Shown here in pieces: positions 55,987-64,000 of a stretch of DNA of 64,000 bases. Made by a program: the position numbers and the translations under genes. Position 1 is the stretch's first letter, and each line of letters opens with the position of its first letter. This DNA is from a virus, in the IMG/VR virus record IMGVR_UViG_3300032323_003610, positions 1 through 64,000 of that record. One strand, given 5' to 3'. Under the pieces are notes generated by a model. That model saw only the letters and a program-made list of their open reading frames with translations. It made no database searches and was not told the DNA's origin.

Positions 55987-56901
55987 TCAAGTTTCGTTGT
56001 TGTATTCGGCAATGTCTATGTTCGTGACTACAGCACCCCAGTTGGGGTTCTTCTTGCCTGCATTTTGTCTAGTCCAACTAGGGTTCAGTCCAGCCTGTTC
56101 CAACATGTCATCACGAATGTTTTGATTTTTCTTTTCCAAATTTAAAATACGTGTAAACGAATTGGTAATGGCCGCTGTGTAGTAGGCAAATGGATTTTGT
56201 GATTTTGATTCGTCAAACTGTAGACCAATTTGGCTCAACTGTAACAAGGCCTGTCCACGCATTTCTTCATTGTAAGTGTAGCCACGCCAGTTGCTACGGG
56301 TAGCATAGCGTTCACACAGTTTCATGTACATGGTGGCCAAAGTTCTAGTAGCCTGCCCGTGATCCTTGCTGAATTCTCCAGTTTCAAAGTCGCCCTTCCA
56401 GTGGCTCTTGCCCACTTGGATCAGTTGTTTGTTTTCATCCAGTCGATAGTGGTAAAATGGAGGAAAGTTTAGACGCACATGTTTTTCGTCCAGGACAGGG
56501 ATATCCAGCAATTCGGCCAAGGGATCATCCTCGGCATCCAGTTCCAACTCAAAAATGTCTTCAATTTTTTTCTTTTTGCTGGCATTTTTTGGTACTTTTT
56601 TGGGCGCCATGGGTATGTGTTCCCAACAGGTCACACGGAATACTAGATCAGTATTGGCGATCTTTTTTGGATCAACAATGATGCCTTCACGCTTGAGTCT
56701 GTCGGCACGATTTCTACGGGCCTCTGCAATGGTACGCTGATTGATCTTGGCCACTGTGGGCAGGATAATGTCATACTGGTGATCGTTTACCGGATCTGTA
56801 TATGCGCAGTAGGTGTTTTTGCTGAGATGTATCTGTTTTAATATGTCACGATTATTTAAATAATTCGTTTTTGCTGGGGTTCTTGGCAAGGTTGTGGCCA
56901 C
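55987..56901 (-). CDS. 55: Late-transcription sigma factor gp55, enlarged
   Basis: A 304-residue protein if read from the GTG at 56901 (MATTLPRTPAKTNYLNNRDI), with GGAG eight bases upstream. The N-terminal KTNYLNNRDILKQIHLSKN matches T4 gp55 (NYVNNKELLQAI). The region with WRGYTYNEEMRGQALLQLSQ, then IGLQFDESKSQNPFAYYTAA and ITNSFTRILNLEKKNQNIRD, corresponds to sigma region 2. T4 gp55 is 185 residues; here ~140 residues (including an APKKVPKNASKKKKIEDIFE linker and a WEHIP segment) are inserted between. Gp55 directs RNA polymerase to TAAATA late promoters. The upstream extension in the same frame lacks family character. Confidence 0.88.
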   Translation of the reverse strand: MATTLPRTPAKTNYLNNRDILKQIHLSKNTYCAYTDPVNDHQYDIILPTVAKINQRTIAEARRNRADRLKREGIIVDPKKIANTDLVFRVTCWEHIPMAPKKVPKNASKKKKIEDIFELELDAEDDPLAELLDIPVLDEKHVRLNFPPFYHYRLDENKQLIQVGKSHWKGDFETGEFSKDHGQATRTLATMYMKLCERYATRSNWRGYTYNEEMRGQALLQLSQIGLQFDESKSQNPFAYYTAAITNSFTRILNLEKKNQNIRDDMLEQAGLNPSWTRQNAGKKNPNWGAVVTNIDIAEYNNET

Positions 56902-56921
56902 GGACGGGTCTCCTAATAGTG

Positions 56922-56927
56922 TATTTA
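56922..56927 (-). promoter_or_regulatory. Late-type TAAATA core upstream of gp55
   Basis: AATAAATAC on the minus strand, followed ~13 bases later by GGAG and the GTG start at 56901. If read by gp55 itself, it would give positive autoregulation. Confidence 0.55.
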
Positions 56928-56990
56928 TTTTAGCATAGTTTTGGTGTTTGTCAACCTTTATAACATAATCTGAGCCGTTTATTTTTGCAA

Positions 56991-56996
56991 TAAATA
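56991..56996 (+). promoter_or_regulatory. Late promoter core upstream of gp48
   Basis: AATAAATAC, then AGGAAATT and the ATG at 57014. It probably drives the whole baseplate run gp48-gp53-hub-gp5 on the plus strand. Confidence 0.6.
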
Positions 56997-57013
56997 CATG
57001 ATAGGAAATTGAC

Positions 57014-58036
57014 ATGGCCATTAATGAATTCCCACAAGATGTAGGCAACCCACCTGATCCGCAAGTTAGTTCGGGCGAAGAACCGGCAGTGCCAGCATCT
57101 TCAGTACGGTTTTCTGCTGCTGATCTTGATGCGCTGGCAGCTGCCAATGGAGTGGATGCCGGCAACACCGACATCGAAGTAGGAACTACTGATGCACAGT
57201 TGTTTGACGCAGAAGCCAGAGTTACTTCGCAAGTGCGCCAAGCACAAAACCAAGAAACCACAGCAAACCTGACACAGTTTCCGCGCAACACCGACTGGCG
57301 AGTGACCTTGAGATTGGCGCCTGGGGCCAACTATCTATATAACGCACCAGATGCAGGCTTACTGCAACCACTCAAAACCACCAATGGCGTGGTGTTTCCG
57401 TTTACGCCAGCTATCAGCACAGCCTACAAGGCTGTCTATTCGGACTACAATCTTACTCATTCAAACTATCGTGGGTACTTTTATCAAAACAGTTACACTG
57501 ACGCGATCAATCTCACAGCCACTTTCACAGCGCAAAGCACAAGTGATGCGGCCTATGTGCTGGCAGTGATACACTTTTTTCGATCAGTGACCAAGATGTT
57601 TTACGGGCAGGATGCGCAACGTGGATCGCCGCCGCCGTTGACATACCTGAGTGGCCTGGGCGATTATCAATTCAACAATCACCCTTGCCTGGTCACTCAG
57701 TTCAACTATACCTTGCCAGCCGACGTGGACTATATCAGTTCAGGATCACCCAACAATCTGGGTTTGAATCTACAACCGCTACAAAATCTCTATAGCACCA
57801 CACTGAATGCCGTGGCACCAACTGTAACTAGACTAGCGTCAGCATTCTTGCCGGTTGGCGCACAAAACAACATTCCTGCACCGTTACAGGCTCTGTTGGC
57901 CAATCCTACCTATGTGCCCACCAAAATGGACATGCAGATTACCCTGCTGCCAGTGCAGAGTCGCAGTCAGGTCAGCAAACAGTTTAGCCTTAGAAACTTT
58001 GCCAATGGCAATCTGCTGAGAGGAGGGTTCTGGTAA
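57014..58036 (+). CDS. 48: Baseplate tail-tube cap gp48
   Basis: A 340-residue protein. WRVTLRLAPGANYLYNAPDA, LKTTNGVVFPFTPAISTAYK, LTHSNYRGYFYQNSYTDAIN, VLAVIHFFRSVTKMFYGQDA and the C-terminal SKQFSLRNFANGNLLRGGFW are the family signature. Gp48 lies on the hub, where it nucleates tube growth. The first ~90 residues (Asp, Ala and Gln-rich) are an extra N-terminal segment. Stop and next start overlap by one base. T4 gp48 is 364 residues. Confidence 0.9.
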   Translation: MAINEFPQDVGNPPDPQVSSGEEPAVPASSVRFSAADLDALAAANGVDAGNTDIEVGTTDAQLFDAEARVTSQVRQAQNQETTANLTQFPRNTDWRVTLRLAPGANYLYNAPDAGLLQPLKTTNGVVFPFTPAISTAYKAVYSDYNLTHSNYRGYFYQNSYTDAINLTATFTAQSTSDAAYVLAVIHFFRSVTKMFYGQDAQRGSPPPLTYLSGLGDYQFNNHPCLVTQFNYTLPADVDYISSGSPNNLGLNLQPLQNLYSTTLNAVAPTVTRLASAFLPVGAQNNIPAPLQALLANPTYVPTKMDMQITLLPVQSRSQVSKQFSLRNFANGNLLRGGFW

Positions 58037-58338
58037 TGGCCGGCAACTACAGTGCAACCAGTCCGTATTTTCTCACAGGCTACAGTCAGTTCTTCCTGGA
58101 TGTCATGGTCAACAGGCCTATACCCCGCAGTGCCGACGATCTCTTGTTTACCATCAACACCACATTTGAATATAGGCCAGATCTCTTAGCGTTTGACCTG
58201 TACGGTGATGCTGGCCTCTGGTGGGTGTTTTATCAACGCAACCCCAATACCCTAACAGCTCCACCCATGGACTTTGAAGCTGGCGCAGTGATATATCTGC
58301 CCAAGTTGGACACACTAAAATCAGTGCTAGGATTCTGA
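58036..58338 (+). CDS. 53: Baseplate wedge gp53-like (LysM-like)
   Basis: A 100-residue protein. FEYRPDLLAFDLYGDAGLWW, VFYQRNPNTLTAPPMDFEAG and AVIYLPKLDTLKSVLGF match the LysM-like part of gp53 wedge proteins (compare T4 ELANAIYGNPQLYWVLL). It connects wedges around the hub. The family in T4 is longer (196); the short form is common in marine T4-like phages. It overlaps gp48 by one base (TAATG) and ends two bases before the next gene. Confidence 0.87.
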   Translation: MAGNYSATSPYFLTGYSQFFLDVMVNRPIPRSADDLLFTINTTFEYRPDLLAFDLYGDAGLWWVFYQRNPNTLTAPPMDFEAGAVIYLPKLDTLKSVLGF

Positions 58339-58339
58339 T

Positions 58340-59725
58340 ATGAGTAGTCTAAATGCCAAACCTGGTTATAGCGAAGCCAACAGCCAGTATCGGGCACTCA
58401 AACAACAAGTTGACACACTGCTAGATCAGCGTGACGCAGCAGCTAGAGAATTTGGCATTGACTCCCCACAGGCACAACAGTATCAAGCACAGGCTTCTGC
58501 ACTTGCTCCGCAGGTTATCGAAGCTAACAACCGTGTACAGGAAATCATACAGGCCCCTACTGATCCCAATCTGGCCAGCCCTACGGTAACTACCGGACAG
58601 TCACAAAGCACGCCGGCCGCCAATGCCAGAGATGATGGTCCTAACCAGGCACCCACTTCGGGTGGTGTGGGCGCAGGGACCAGTCGCAATGCTGCTAACA
58701 GTCGCGGCAGTGACAACACGCCACCTGCATCCAGCAACACCGCACAACAGATTATCAATCAAACTTTTGCCAATCAACGCATTGTGGCTCAGCCAAACGT
58801 GCTGGATCAATATGCCAGCTATACCTATGCTATTTCGTGGTGGCTATTGACGCCTAGTCAGTACAACTCTTTGACCACTGGACTTGCGCCTGCTCCTGGG
58901 TCTGGCAACTGGAGTCTGCTGATGCAGAGCGGCGGCGCACCCATTGCAGGTCGTAACCAATTCTTCCCCAACGATTATTACTTGGATGATCTAGAGATTG
59001 AAACAGTGTTGATGGGCAAGGGCACTGGTATGAGCACCAACGGCATGACCCTTAAATTTAAAGTGGTGGAACCCAACGGCCTGACCTTGATACAAAACCT
59101 CTACAGTGCTGTGCAGGGCGCCGCACTCAATACTTCTGCGCAAACTAGTCAACAAGCAGCGTCAGGAACGACCACACCCGGCACAGTCAATGCCAATCAA
59201 ACTAGCCAGCCACCCAACTACGGTGCTGCACAGTACTGCCTGACCATAGAGTTTTACGGCTACGATGAACGTGGCAACCTGGTTGCACCTGCTCGTGGTC
59301 AGATCAGCACTACAGGGCAACTGGCCACAACCAATCCACAGTCGGTGATCAAAAAATACTATCCATTCTTGATTGAAAATATCACATTCCGCACAGTGGC
59401 CAATCAGGTTGAATATTATGTTGTGGGCAATCCTGTGCCTTACGACACCGGCACCAGCCAGGCACGTGGCACTATACCTTTTGCGTTTCAGCTGTCAGGA
59501 CAAACAGTGGGCCAATTGTTGCAGGGCGGTCCTGCTGTAACAGCCACAGCTCAGGCCAGTCCCGGTGAAAGAACTTCCAGGCCAGCGCCTAACATGAATG
59601 AAGTAATGCAAGCCAGCGACCGAGTGGCGGCCACCAATGCCGGAGTTGATGCCAATGGTAATTTCACTGGCAGTACCGCCGGCAGCGGAGTCCCCGGGTC
59701 AATTTCTTCAGTGTTAGGAGCATAA
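58340..59725 (+). CDS. Baseplate/hub structural protein A
   Basis: A 461-residue protein. The N-terminal helical part (YRALKQQVDTLLDQRDAAAR) is followed by a Gln, Ser, Asn and Pro-rich linker, then a beta-rich core: YTYAISWWLLTPSQYNSLTT, YYLDDLEIETVLMGKGTGMS, MTLKFKVVEPNGLTLIQNLY, QYCLTIEFYGYDERGNLVAP and YYPFLIENITFRTVANQVEY. The core parallels the next gene (YRMTFTISPY..., VYNYWFTGLNTQILSYEQEY), so the two are probably related hub components such as gp27-like subunits, an inference from position between gp53 and gp5. Confidence 0.7.
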   Translation: MSSLNAKPGYSEANSQYRALKQQVDTLLDQRDAAAREFGIDSPQAQQYQAQASALAPQVIEANNRVQEIIQAPTDPNLASPTVTTGQSQSTPAANARDDGPNQAPTSGGVGAGTSRNAANSRGSDNTPPASSNTAQQIINQTFANQRIVAQPNVLDQYASYTYAISWWLLTPSQYNSLTTGLAPAPGSGNWSLLMQSGGAPIAGRNQFFPNDYYLDDLEIETVLMGKGTGMSTNGMTLKFKVVEPNGLTLIQNLYSAVQGAALNTSAQTSQQAASGTTTPGTVNANQTSQPPNYGAAQYCLTIEFYGYDERGNLVAPARGQISTTGQLATTNPQSVIKKYYPFLIENITFRTVANQVEYYVVGNPVPYDTGTSQARGTIPFAFQLSGQTVGQLLQGGPAVTATAQASPGERTSRPAPNMNEVMQASDRVAATNAGVDANGNFTGSTAGSGVPGSISSVLGA

Positions 59726-59729
59726 CATC

Positions 59730-61508
59730 ATGTCAGATCCATTGAATCCTGGATTTGGCACTAATGAAGGTGGCGCAGCCTTTGGAAATCCTCGACTGGC
59801 TCGCCAGGGTGCTAGAGCTGCCATATCAAGAGCTACAGGAACAGATGCCCGTGTTGCACCTCCGGCAGCAGTACCAGCGCAACCCACAACAGCACCGCCC
59901 AACGCTACAGCAGCTCCCAGCAAAGGCGCCAACAATCAGTTTGTAGGTTTATGCGACGCACTTAACCAGTATCAACAGAATCTAGTAAAACGCGGCACCT
60001 ATGGAGTAGCCGACGAGTATGCCATAGAATTTGCCCCACCGGCCATAGGTGCGTCAGAAGTGATCAAACCTGGTCCAGTGACCTACAGAAATACCGCAGG
60101 CAAAAATGTCAAAACTGCCGAAGACAAATTGGATAGCAAAACAGATTCTGTTAATGTCAACAGCCAGAATTGGAATGTGTTGGCAGGCACGCAAATTGTA
60201 CAATTTATTGATCAGGTCATGCGCAGCAGTAGATACATCACTGATCAACAAAAGGTCAACTTTGACGAAAATGGCAAACAAACCAAAAATGCCACAGCAG
60301 GCGCCAACGGGGTCACAGCCTGGTACAAGATCAGTGTCACTGCCAAACAATTGGCCTACGACAACAAGCGAAGAGATCATGCATACCGTATGACATTTAC
60401 AATCAGCCCATATGCTATCAATCAGATGGCCAGTCCCTATTTTCCTGACAGCACATACCGCGGCGCCCACAAGGTATACAACTACTGGTTTACCGGACTC
60501 AACACCCAGATTCTAAGTTATGAACAAGAATACAACCATGCCTATTACACAACTTTGAGTGGCAACCCAGATGCTCTAGCCGTACCACCACCCAGCGGCC
60601 GCGACCAGTTCAAACAAACACACATGGCCACCAGTGAACAGCGCGGTCAGGGGCAGGCCAACTATGTGAACGAGCCTGCAGACTCGGCTGCATCTTTTTT
60701 GTACAGCGTATCAGATTTTAGCCAGGTACAAATGAAAATTGTTGGTGATCCTGCTTTTATGCAACAAGGCGAAGTGGCCTTTGGTGTCAATGCCAGAGCA
60801 TTTGAGTTCAGGCCATTCAATGCCGACGGTGGTATAAACTACGACAGTCAGGAAGTGACCTTTACTGTGAGTTTTAACAGACCCACCGACTACAACTTCA
60901 ATACCGGCATCATGAACACCAACTCACCCTCGGGCGCACCCCAGGAAACATTTGCTTACATTGCTACCAATTGTAAAAACGTTTTTAGCAAAGGTCAGTT
61001 TACCCAGGAATTGGTGGGTTCATTGTTGCCACTCAGCAACACGTCCAAGCCGCCATCTACCAACGGTCGAGAAACCACAGCGGCCAGTGCTTCGCGTACT
61101 ACCAATATCAGGGGAGAGTCGTTGGGTTATGAAGTGCGTGACGAAACTGGAGCACTGTCTAATCTTAGACAAAATGAGTATGGTGACCTGTATGATCCTG
61201 CCGGTACAGCTGGTTCGGCCTTGCCGGTGCCTCGCCCGGCTCCTCCACCGCAACCTGCAACCAGTACCGGCGATATACAAAATAATATAATCAGCCCAGA
61301 ATTTGGATTTGAAGAGTCTTTGTCACTGGCTTCAAGACCACGACGCAACTTTGGTCAAACTGATATTGATTTCGCAACTCAGTCAGCCCTGATACCCACA
61401 GCGCCAACTCCAGTTCCAAGACGAAACTTTGGTCAAAACGATATTGACTTTGCAACTCAGTCTGCCGTCGTTCCAACACCACCACAAATCATGAATAGAG
61501 ACACATAA
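59730..61508 (+). CDS. Baseplate/hub structural protein B
   Basis: A 592-residue protein. The N-terminal ~70 residues are Ala/Pro-rich. Beta-rich stretches follow (WYKISVTAKQLAYDNKRRDH, AYRMTFTISPYAINQMASPY, YRGAHKVYNYWFTGLNTQIL, FEFRPFNADGGINYDSQEVT). The end carries two near-identical copies of RRNFGQTDIDFATQSA separated by a Pro-rich spacer, a local duplication. It overlaps gp5 by one base (TAATG). The position before the spike fits a hub subunit that holds gp5. I do not recognise a named family. Confidence 0.7.
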   Translation: MSDPLNPGFGTNEGGAAFGNPRLARQGARAAISRATGTDARVAPPAAVPAQPTTAPPNATAAPSKGANNQFVGLCDALNQYQQNLVKRGTYGVADEYAIEFAPPAIGASEVIKPGPVTYRNTAGKNVKTAEDKLDSKTDSVNVNSQNWNVLAGTQIVQFIDQVMRSSRYITDQQKVNFDENGKQTKNATAGANGVTAWYKISVTAKQLAYDNKRRDHAYRMTFTISPYAINQMASPYFPDSTYRGAHKVYNYWFTGLNTQILSYEQEYNHAYYTTLSGNPDALAVPPPSGRDQFKQTHMATSEQRGQGQANYVNEPADSAASFLYSVSDFSQVQMKIVGDPAFMQQGEVAFGVNARAFEFRPFNADGGINYDSQEVTFTVSFNRPTDYNFNTGIMNTNSPSGAPQETFAYIATNCKNVFSKGQFTQELVGSLLPLSNTSKPPSTNGRETTAASASRTTNIRGESLGYEVRDETGALSNLRQNEYGDLYDPAGTAGSALPVPRPAPPPQPATSTGDIQNNIISPEFGFEESLSLASRPRRNFGQTDIDFATQSALIPTAPTPVPRRNFGQNDIDFATQSAVVPTPPQIMNRDT

Positions 61509-63031
61509 TGGCCGGCGAAAATATCAACCGCAACACAGGACAACCAAGAAACTACAAGATGGACCGTGGCGGCATGCCCACGGAAATGGGTCCGTTTATT
61601 GGTCGTGTTACCAACAACGTGGATCCTACTAGATCGGGTCGATTACAGGTTTATATAGAATTGTTTGGCGGCCCCAACGCCGATGATCCCACACTGTGGC
61701 GCACAGTGAACTACTGTCCTCCTTTTTATGGTGCAACGCCTGCAGGTGCTGCTGCTGGCACTGGTGCGTTTGAACAGGGCAATCCACAAAGCTATGGCAT
61801 GTGGTTTACCCCACCCGACATAGGTGTGCAGGTCTTGTGTTTCTTTGTAGGCGGCGATCCCAATCAGGGCTACTATGTGGGTTGTATTCCGGATCAAGGC
61901 ATCATACACATGATTCCGGCTGTGGGGTCCGTACCCAAGAGTCAAGCAGTCACACAGAACGAAACACAGACCAGCTACTTTGCTGGATCCACCCGTTTGC
62001 CAGTCACGGAAATCAACAATTCAAATACAGCCATTGCTGACAATCCCAAGTACTTTGATCAACCCAAACCGGTGCACAGCTATGTGGCCGGTGTCCTATT
62101 CCAACAGGGCTTGATCAATGACCCTATACGTGGATCAATTGGCAGTACCAGTCAGCGCGAAAGTCCCAGCGGCTGCTACGGAATCAGCACTCCGGGTCGG
62201 GCAATTTATCAAGGCGGCATTGGTGGGGGAGCCGGTGGAGACGCAGGAGTAACCAGTCAATCACTGTCCAATCAGCCAGCCACAGCCACCGAAGTAATTG
62301 CTCGCCGCGGCGGACATACCTTGGTCATGGACGACGGTGACCTCAATGGCAAAGATAATCTCGTTCGTATTCGTACCAGCAAAGGCCATCAGATCACCAT
62401 GAGTGACGACGGCAATTGCTTGTATATTTGTCATGCCAATGGCCAAGCCTACATTGAGCTTGGACAAGAAGGTACCTTAGATGTATACACTACCAACAGT
62501 GTAAATCTACGCACGCAGGGCACTGTAAATATACATGCAGATGATGACATTAACATGTTTGCTGGCGGCCGCATCAACATGAAAAGCAACAAGGGCACTA
62601 CCATGCAGAGCGATGCAGACATGGGCATAAGCAACAAGGGTCAACTGACCCTGTTTAGTCAAGCCGGCATTGGCCTAAAAACTTCTGGTACCCTGGCCAT
62701 GATGAGCCAGTTGGGCAGTTGGGCCGCCAGCTCTACATTAAGTTTTAATGGAGATAAACTGAATCTCAATGGCGGACCCAGAGTGGAGGTGGCTACGCCC
62801 GCAGGGTTAACCAAATACTTGTTGCCCAAGGTGGAATTCAATGCCAGTCTGGGTTGGGTGGCGCAACCCACGGGTCTAGATAGCATAGTGACTCGAGCAC
62901 CCACACATGAGCCTTACCCTTACCATAATCAAGGTGTGGCCACATCAGTCAAATTAGCAGGCCCAGCACCCACGCCACCACCGGCAACTCCGTCGGTTCC
63001 GCCTGGAGTAACAATTACCAAAACAGCCTAA
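61508..63031 (+). CDS. 5: Baseplate spike gp5-like, without lysozyme domain
   Basis: A 507-residue protein. The OB-fold N-terminal part (MGPFIGRVTNNVDPTRSGRL, QVYIELFGG, YGMWFTPPDIGVQVLCFFVG, GDPNQGYYVGCIPDQGI) is the gp5 N-domain. From ~265, beta-helix strands follow (RRGGHTLVMDDGDLNGKDN, VRIRTSKGHQITMSDDGNC, AYIELGQEGTLDVYTTNSVN, LRTQGTVNIHADDDINMFAG), the membrane-piercing needle. The T4 lysozyme domain between them is absent. Peptidoglycan cutting may instead be done by the tape-measure protein at 42306-44393. Confidence 0.9.
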   Translation: MAGENINRNTGQPRNYKMDRGGMPTEMGPFIGRVTNNVDPTRSGRLQVYIELFGGPNADDPTLWRTVNYCPPFYGATPAGAAAGTGAFEQGNPQSYGMWFTPPDIGVQVLCFFVGGDPNQGYYVGCIPDQGIIHMIPAVGSVPKSQAVTQNETQTSYFAGSTRLPVTEINNSNTAIADNPKYFDQPKPVHSYVAGVLFQQGLINDPIRGSIGSTSQRESPSGCYGISTPGRAIYQGGIGGGAGGDAGVTSQSLSNQPATATEVIARRGGHTLVMDDGDLNGKDNLVRIRTSKGHQITMSDDGNCLYICHANGQAYIELGQEGTLDVYTTNSVNLRTQGTVNIHADDDINMFAGGRINMKSNKGTTMQSDADMGISNKGQLTLFSQAGIGLKTSGTLAMMSQLGSWAASSTLSFNGDKLNLNGGPRVEVATPAGLTKYLLPKVEFNASLGWVAQPTGLDSIVTRAPTHEPYPYHNQGVATSVKLAGPAPTPPPATPSVPPGVTITKTA

Positions 63032-63032
63032 T

Positions 63033-64000
63033 ATGTCACAATTCAAATATACTCTTCCTTCAGGTTCAAGGTTTCTTGTGGAAGCACCTGTGAACACCAC
63101 ACAGAGCGAGGCTGATTTTATCTTTTACAACCAGGTGGCCGCCGGTGCATTGGTTGAGTTTGAAGTTGGACAAAGTGTAACCGAACTTGCAACCGTGGCC
63201 ACAAAGTTTGAACTCAGCAGACTAGACCGCGGCACCGCCGGAGTTGACGACACGGTTATTTTGTCCATTGTTAACGGTTTACCCACAGTGGCTGACATAC
63301 CCTCTTTGATCAATGTGCCTTTGACCAATCCCATCACACAGGCCAGCATAGCAGAGATAAACAGCACAGGTTTTACTGCACCAGCCATAGGATCCTTAAC
63401 CAGCAGTCAAACCTTGGCACTGATGGCCCAGGTGGCCAGTACAGTGGGTCAGGCTGCAACGGCCATTACCAACGAAACTGGGGTAGGTCAATATGGATTA
63501 GACTGTCAACAACTGGAAATGGCTGGCTATGTCAAGCCCGGAACTTGGCAACGGTTTTTACAAAATAGTTCTAGCAATTTAATTGACGTGTTGAGTGCTC
63601 CAGGCATATGGACTGGCCTTGATGGAATCAATACCCTTGCAGAGTTCCTTGCAAATAGCGAAGCACAACACACAGCTCAGGCCACTCTCATGGTCAACGG
63701 ATATGCCAGTCTGCAGGCCGCTGGGGTAATTACTACCCCAGCCGCACAGTCTGTGTCGGCAGTAGTAGGACAAATTTTTACAGGAACAGACCCACAATTG
63801 ACCTCAGCAACTACCGCGCTTACCAACGGTGTAAACAATCAAGTAGCATCGTTGGTTACAAATAGCAGCAAGTACGGCACCCAACTCACCGCACAATGGG
63901 CCAAGGACTTGCCAGCACTAACGGACCTTACTTCCAATTTAACAAGTATAAAAGGTCTCTCTGCATCTCAAAGTGCTGTTCCTGGTATTCCTAGTCTTGG
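63033..64000 (+). CDS. Virion structural protein, 3' end cut by window edge
   Basis: From the ATG at 63033 the frame stays open to base 64000 (about 322 residues visible). MSQFKYTLPSGSRFLVEAPV, then QSEADFIFYNQVAAGALVEF, SRLDRGTAGVDDTVILSIVN and YGLDCQQLEMAGYVKPGTWQ match a large baseplate-region structural protein in cyanophages and pelagic phages. The YGLDC-x-QLE-x-x-GYVKPGT segment resembles a peptidoglycan-binding helical motif. It follows gp5 with one base between and probably belongs to the hub. No stop codon is reached, so the full size is unknown. Confidence 0.7.
   Translation, partial: MSQFKYTLPSGSRFLVEAPVNTTQSEADFIFYNQVAAGALVEFEVGQSVTELATVATKFELSRLDRGTAGVDDTVILSIVNGLPTVADIPSLINVPLTNPITQASIAEINSTGFTAPAIGSLTSSQTLALMAQVASTVGQAATAITNETGVGQYGLDCQQLEMAGYVKPGTWQRFLQNSSSNLIDVLSAPGIWTGLDGINTLAEFLANSEAQHTAQATLMVNGYASLQAAGVITTPAAQSVSAVVGQIFTGTDPQLTSATTALTNGVNNQVASLVTNSSKYGTQLTAQWAKDLPALTDLTSNLTSIKGLSASQSAVPGIPSL

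Noticed and set aside
56902-57330. N-terminal extension of gp55 by 143 residues
   Set aside because: The extension is antisense to the start of gp48 and has no gp55 character. A GTG with GGAG at the proper spacing, downstream of a late promoter, gives the homologous start.
1-64000. CRISPR array
   Set aside because: The direct repeats found are contiguous and in frame with coding sequence. There are no short repeats with unique spacers.
1-64000. Insertion sequences or integrase/attachment sites
   Set aside because: No transposase or integrase-like frame and no terminal inverted repeats were seen, which fits a lytic T4-like phage.

Overview
This window is a 64 kb piece of a tailed-phage genome, a contractile-tailed myovirus of the T4-like group. 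The identification rests on recognisable homologues of T4 head genes (gp20 portal, gp21 protease, gp22 scaffold, gp23 capsid, a gp67-like core protein, gp4, gp16), neck and tail genes (gp13, gp14, gp15, gp18, gp19), baseplate genes (gp26-like, gp48, gp53, gp5), the recombination nuclease gp46/gp47 and the late sigma factor gp55. The sequence runs off both edges inside genes, so it is a fragment. A Bug/TctC-type solute-binding protein, a family expanded in Betaproteobacteria, hints at a Burkholderiales-like, perhaps freshwater, host. That host assignment is inference.

Layout, left to right. 1-12.8 kb, minus strand: the end of a repetitive tail-fibre gene, a series of small virion or prohead-associated proteins, terminase small subunit gp16, head completion gp4, a tail-tube-like protein, tail tube gp19 and an unusually long tail sheath gp18. 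12.9-19.9 kb, mixed strands: HNH/zinc protein (+), dNMP kinase, DEDD exonuclease, neck gp13 and two early-type genes (-), then neck gp14, sheath terminator gp15 and a Nudix hydrolase (+). 19.9-36.2 kb: a large block of fibre-like genes on the minus strand, one of them 1979 aa and built mostly of 17-residue repeats, flanked by two related FVLGN/LLGFD-type enzyme-like proteins and a TPR-glycosyltransferase (+). 36.3-44.4 kb: the compact head cassette gp23-gp22-gp21-gp67-small-gp20, followed by a tape-measure protein with a muralytic-like domain. 44.4-46.7 kb (+): gp26-like hub chaperone, a downstream -1-frame ORF and three small conserved genes. 46.75-47.16 kb: a gene-free, hairpin-rich stretch. 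47.2-56.9 kb (-): gp55, gp47, an ANL adenylating enzyme, a Bug-type solute-binding protein, gp46, two radical-SAM proteins, a GIY-YIG endonuclease and an unknown gene. 57-64 kb (+): baseplate gp48-gp53, two related hub candidates, spike gp5 and a truncated structural gene.

Regulation. Late genes carry the T4-type late -10 element (core TAAATA) and the phage encodes its own gp55 to read it. Early-type genes carry sigma70-like promoters. In about eleven genes, early and late, the -10 element lies only 4-7 bases from the ATG, so their mRNAs are predicted to have 0-2 base leaders. Other genes have ordinary purine-rich ribosome-binding sites 15-40 bases downstream of their promoter.

Most noteworthy: (1) an adenylating enzyme and a periplasmic solute-binding protein inserted, with ATGA translational coupling, between gp47 and gp46; (2) a T TTT TTC slippery heptamer at the end of the gp26-like gene, in the exact frame to fuse it to the next ORF; (3) the recurring leaderless promoter geometry; (4) paired radical-SAM genes; (5) the structured intergenic region at 46.75-47.16 kb; (6) capsid-targeting-like N-termini shared by several minor virion proteins. 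All function calls come from reading motifs and remembered family resemblance. No database search was run.
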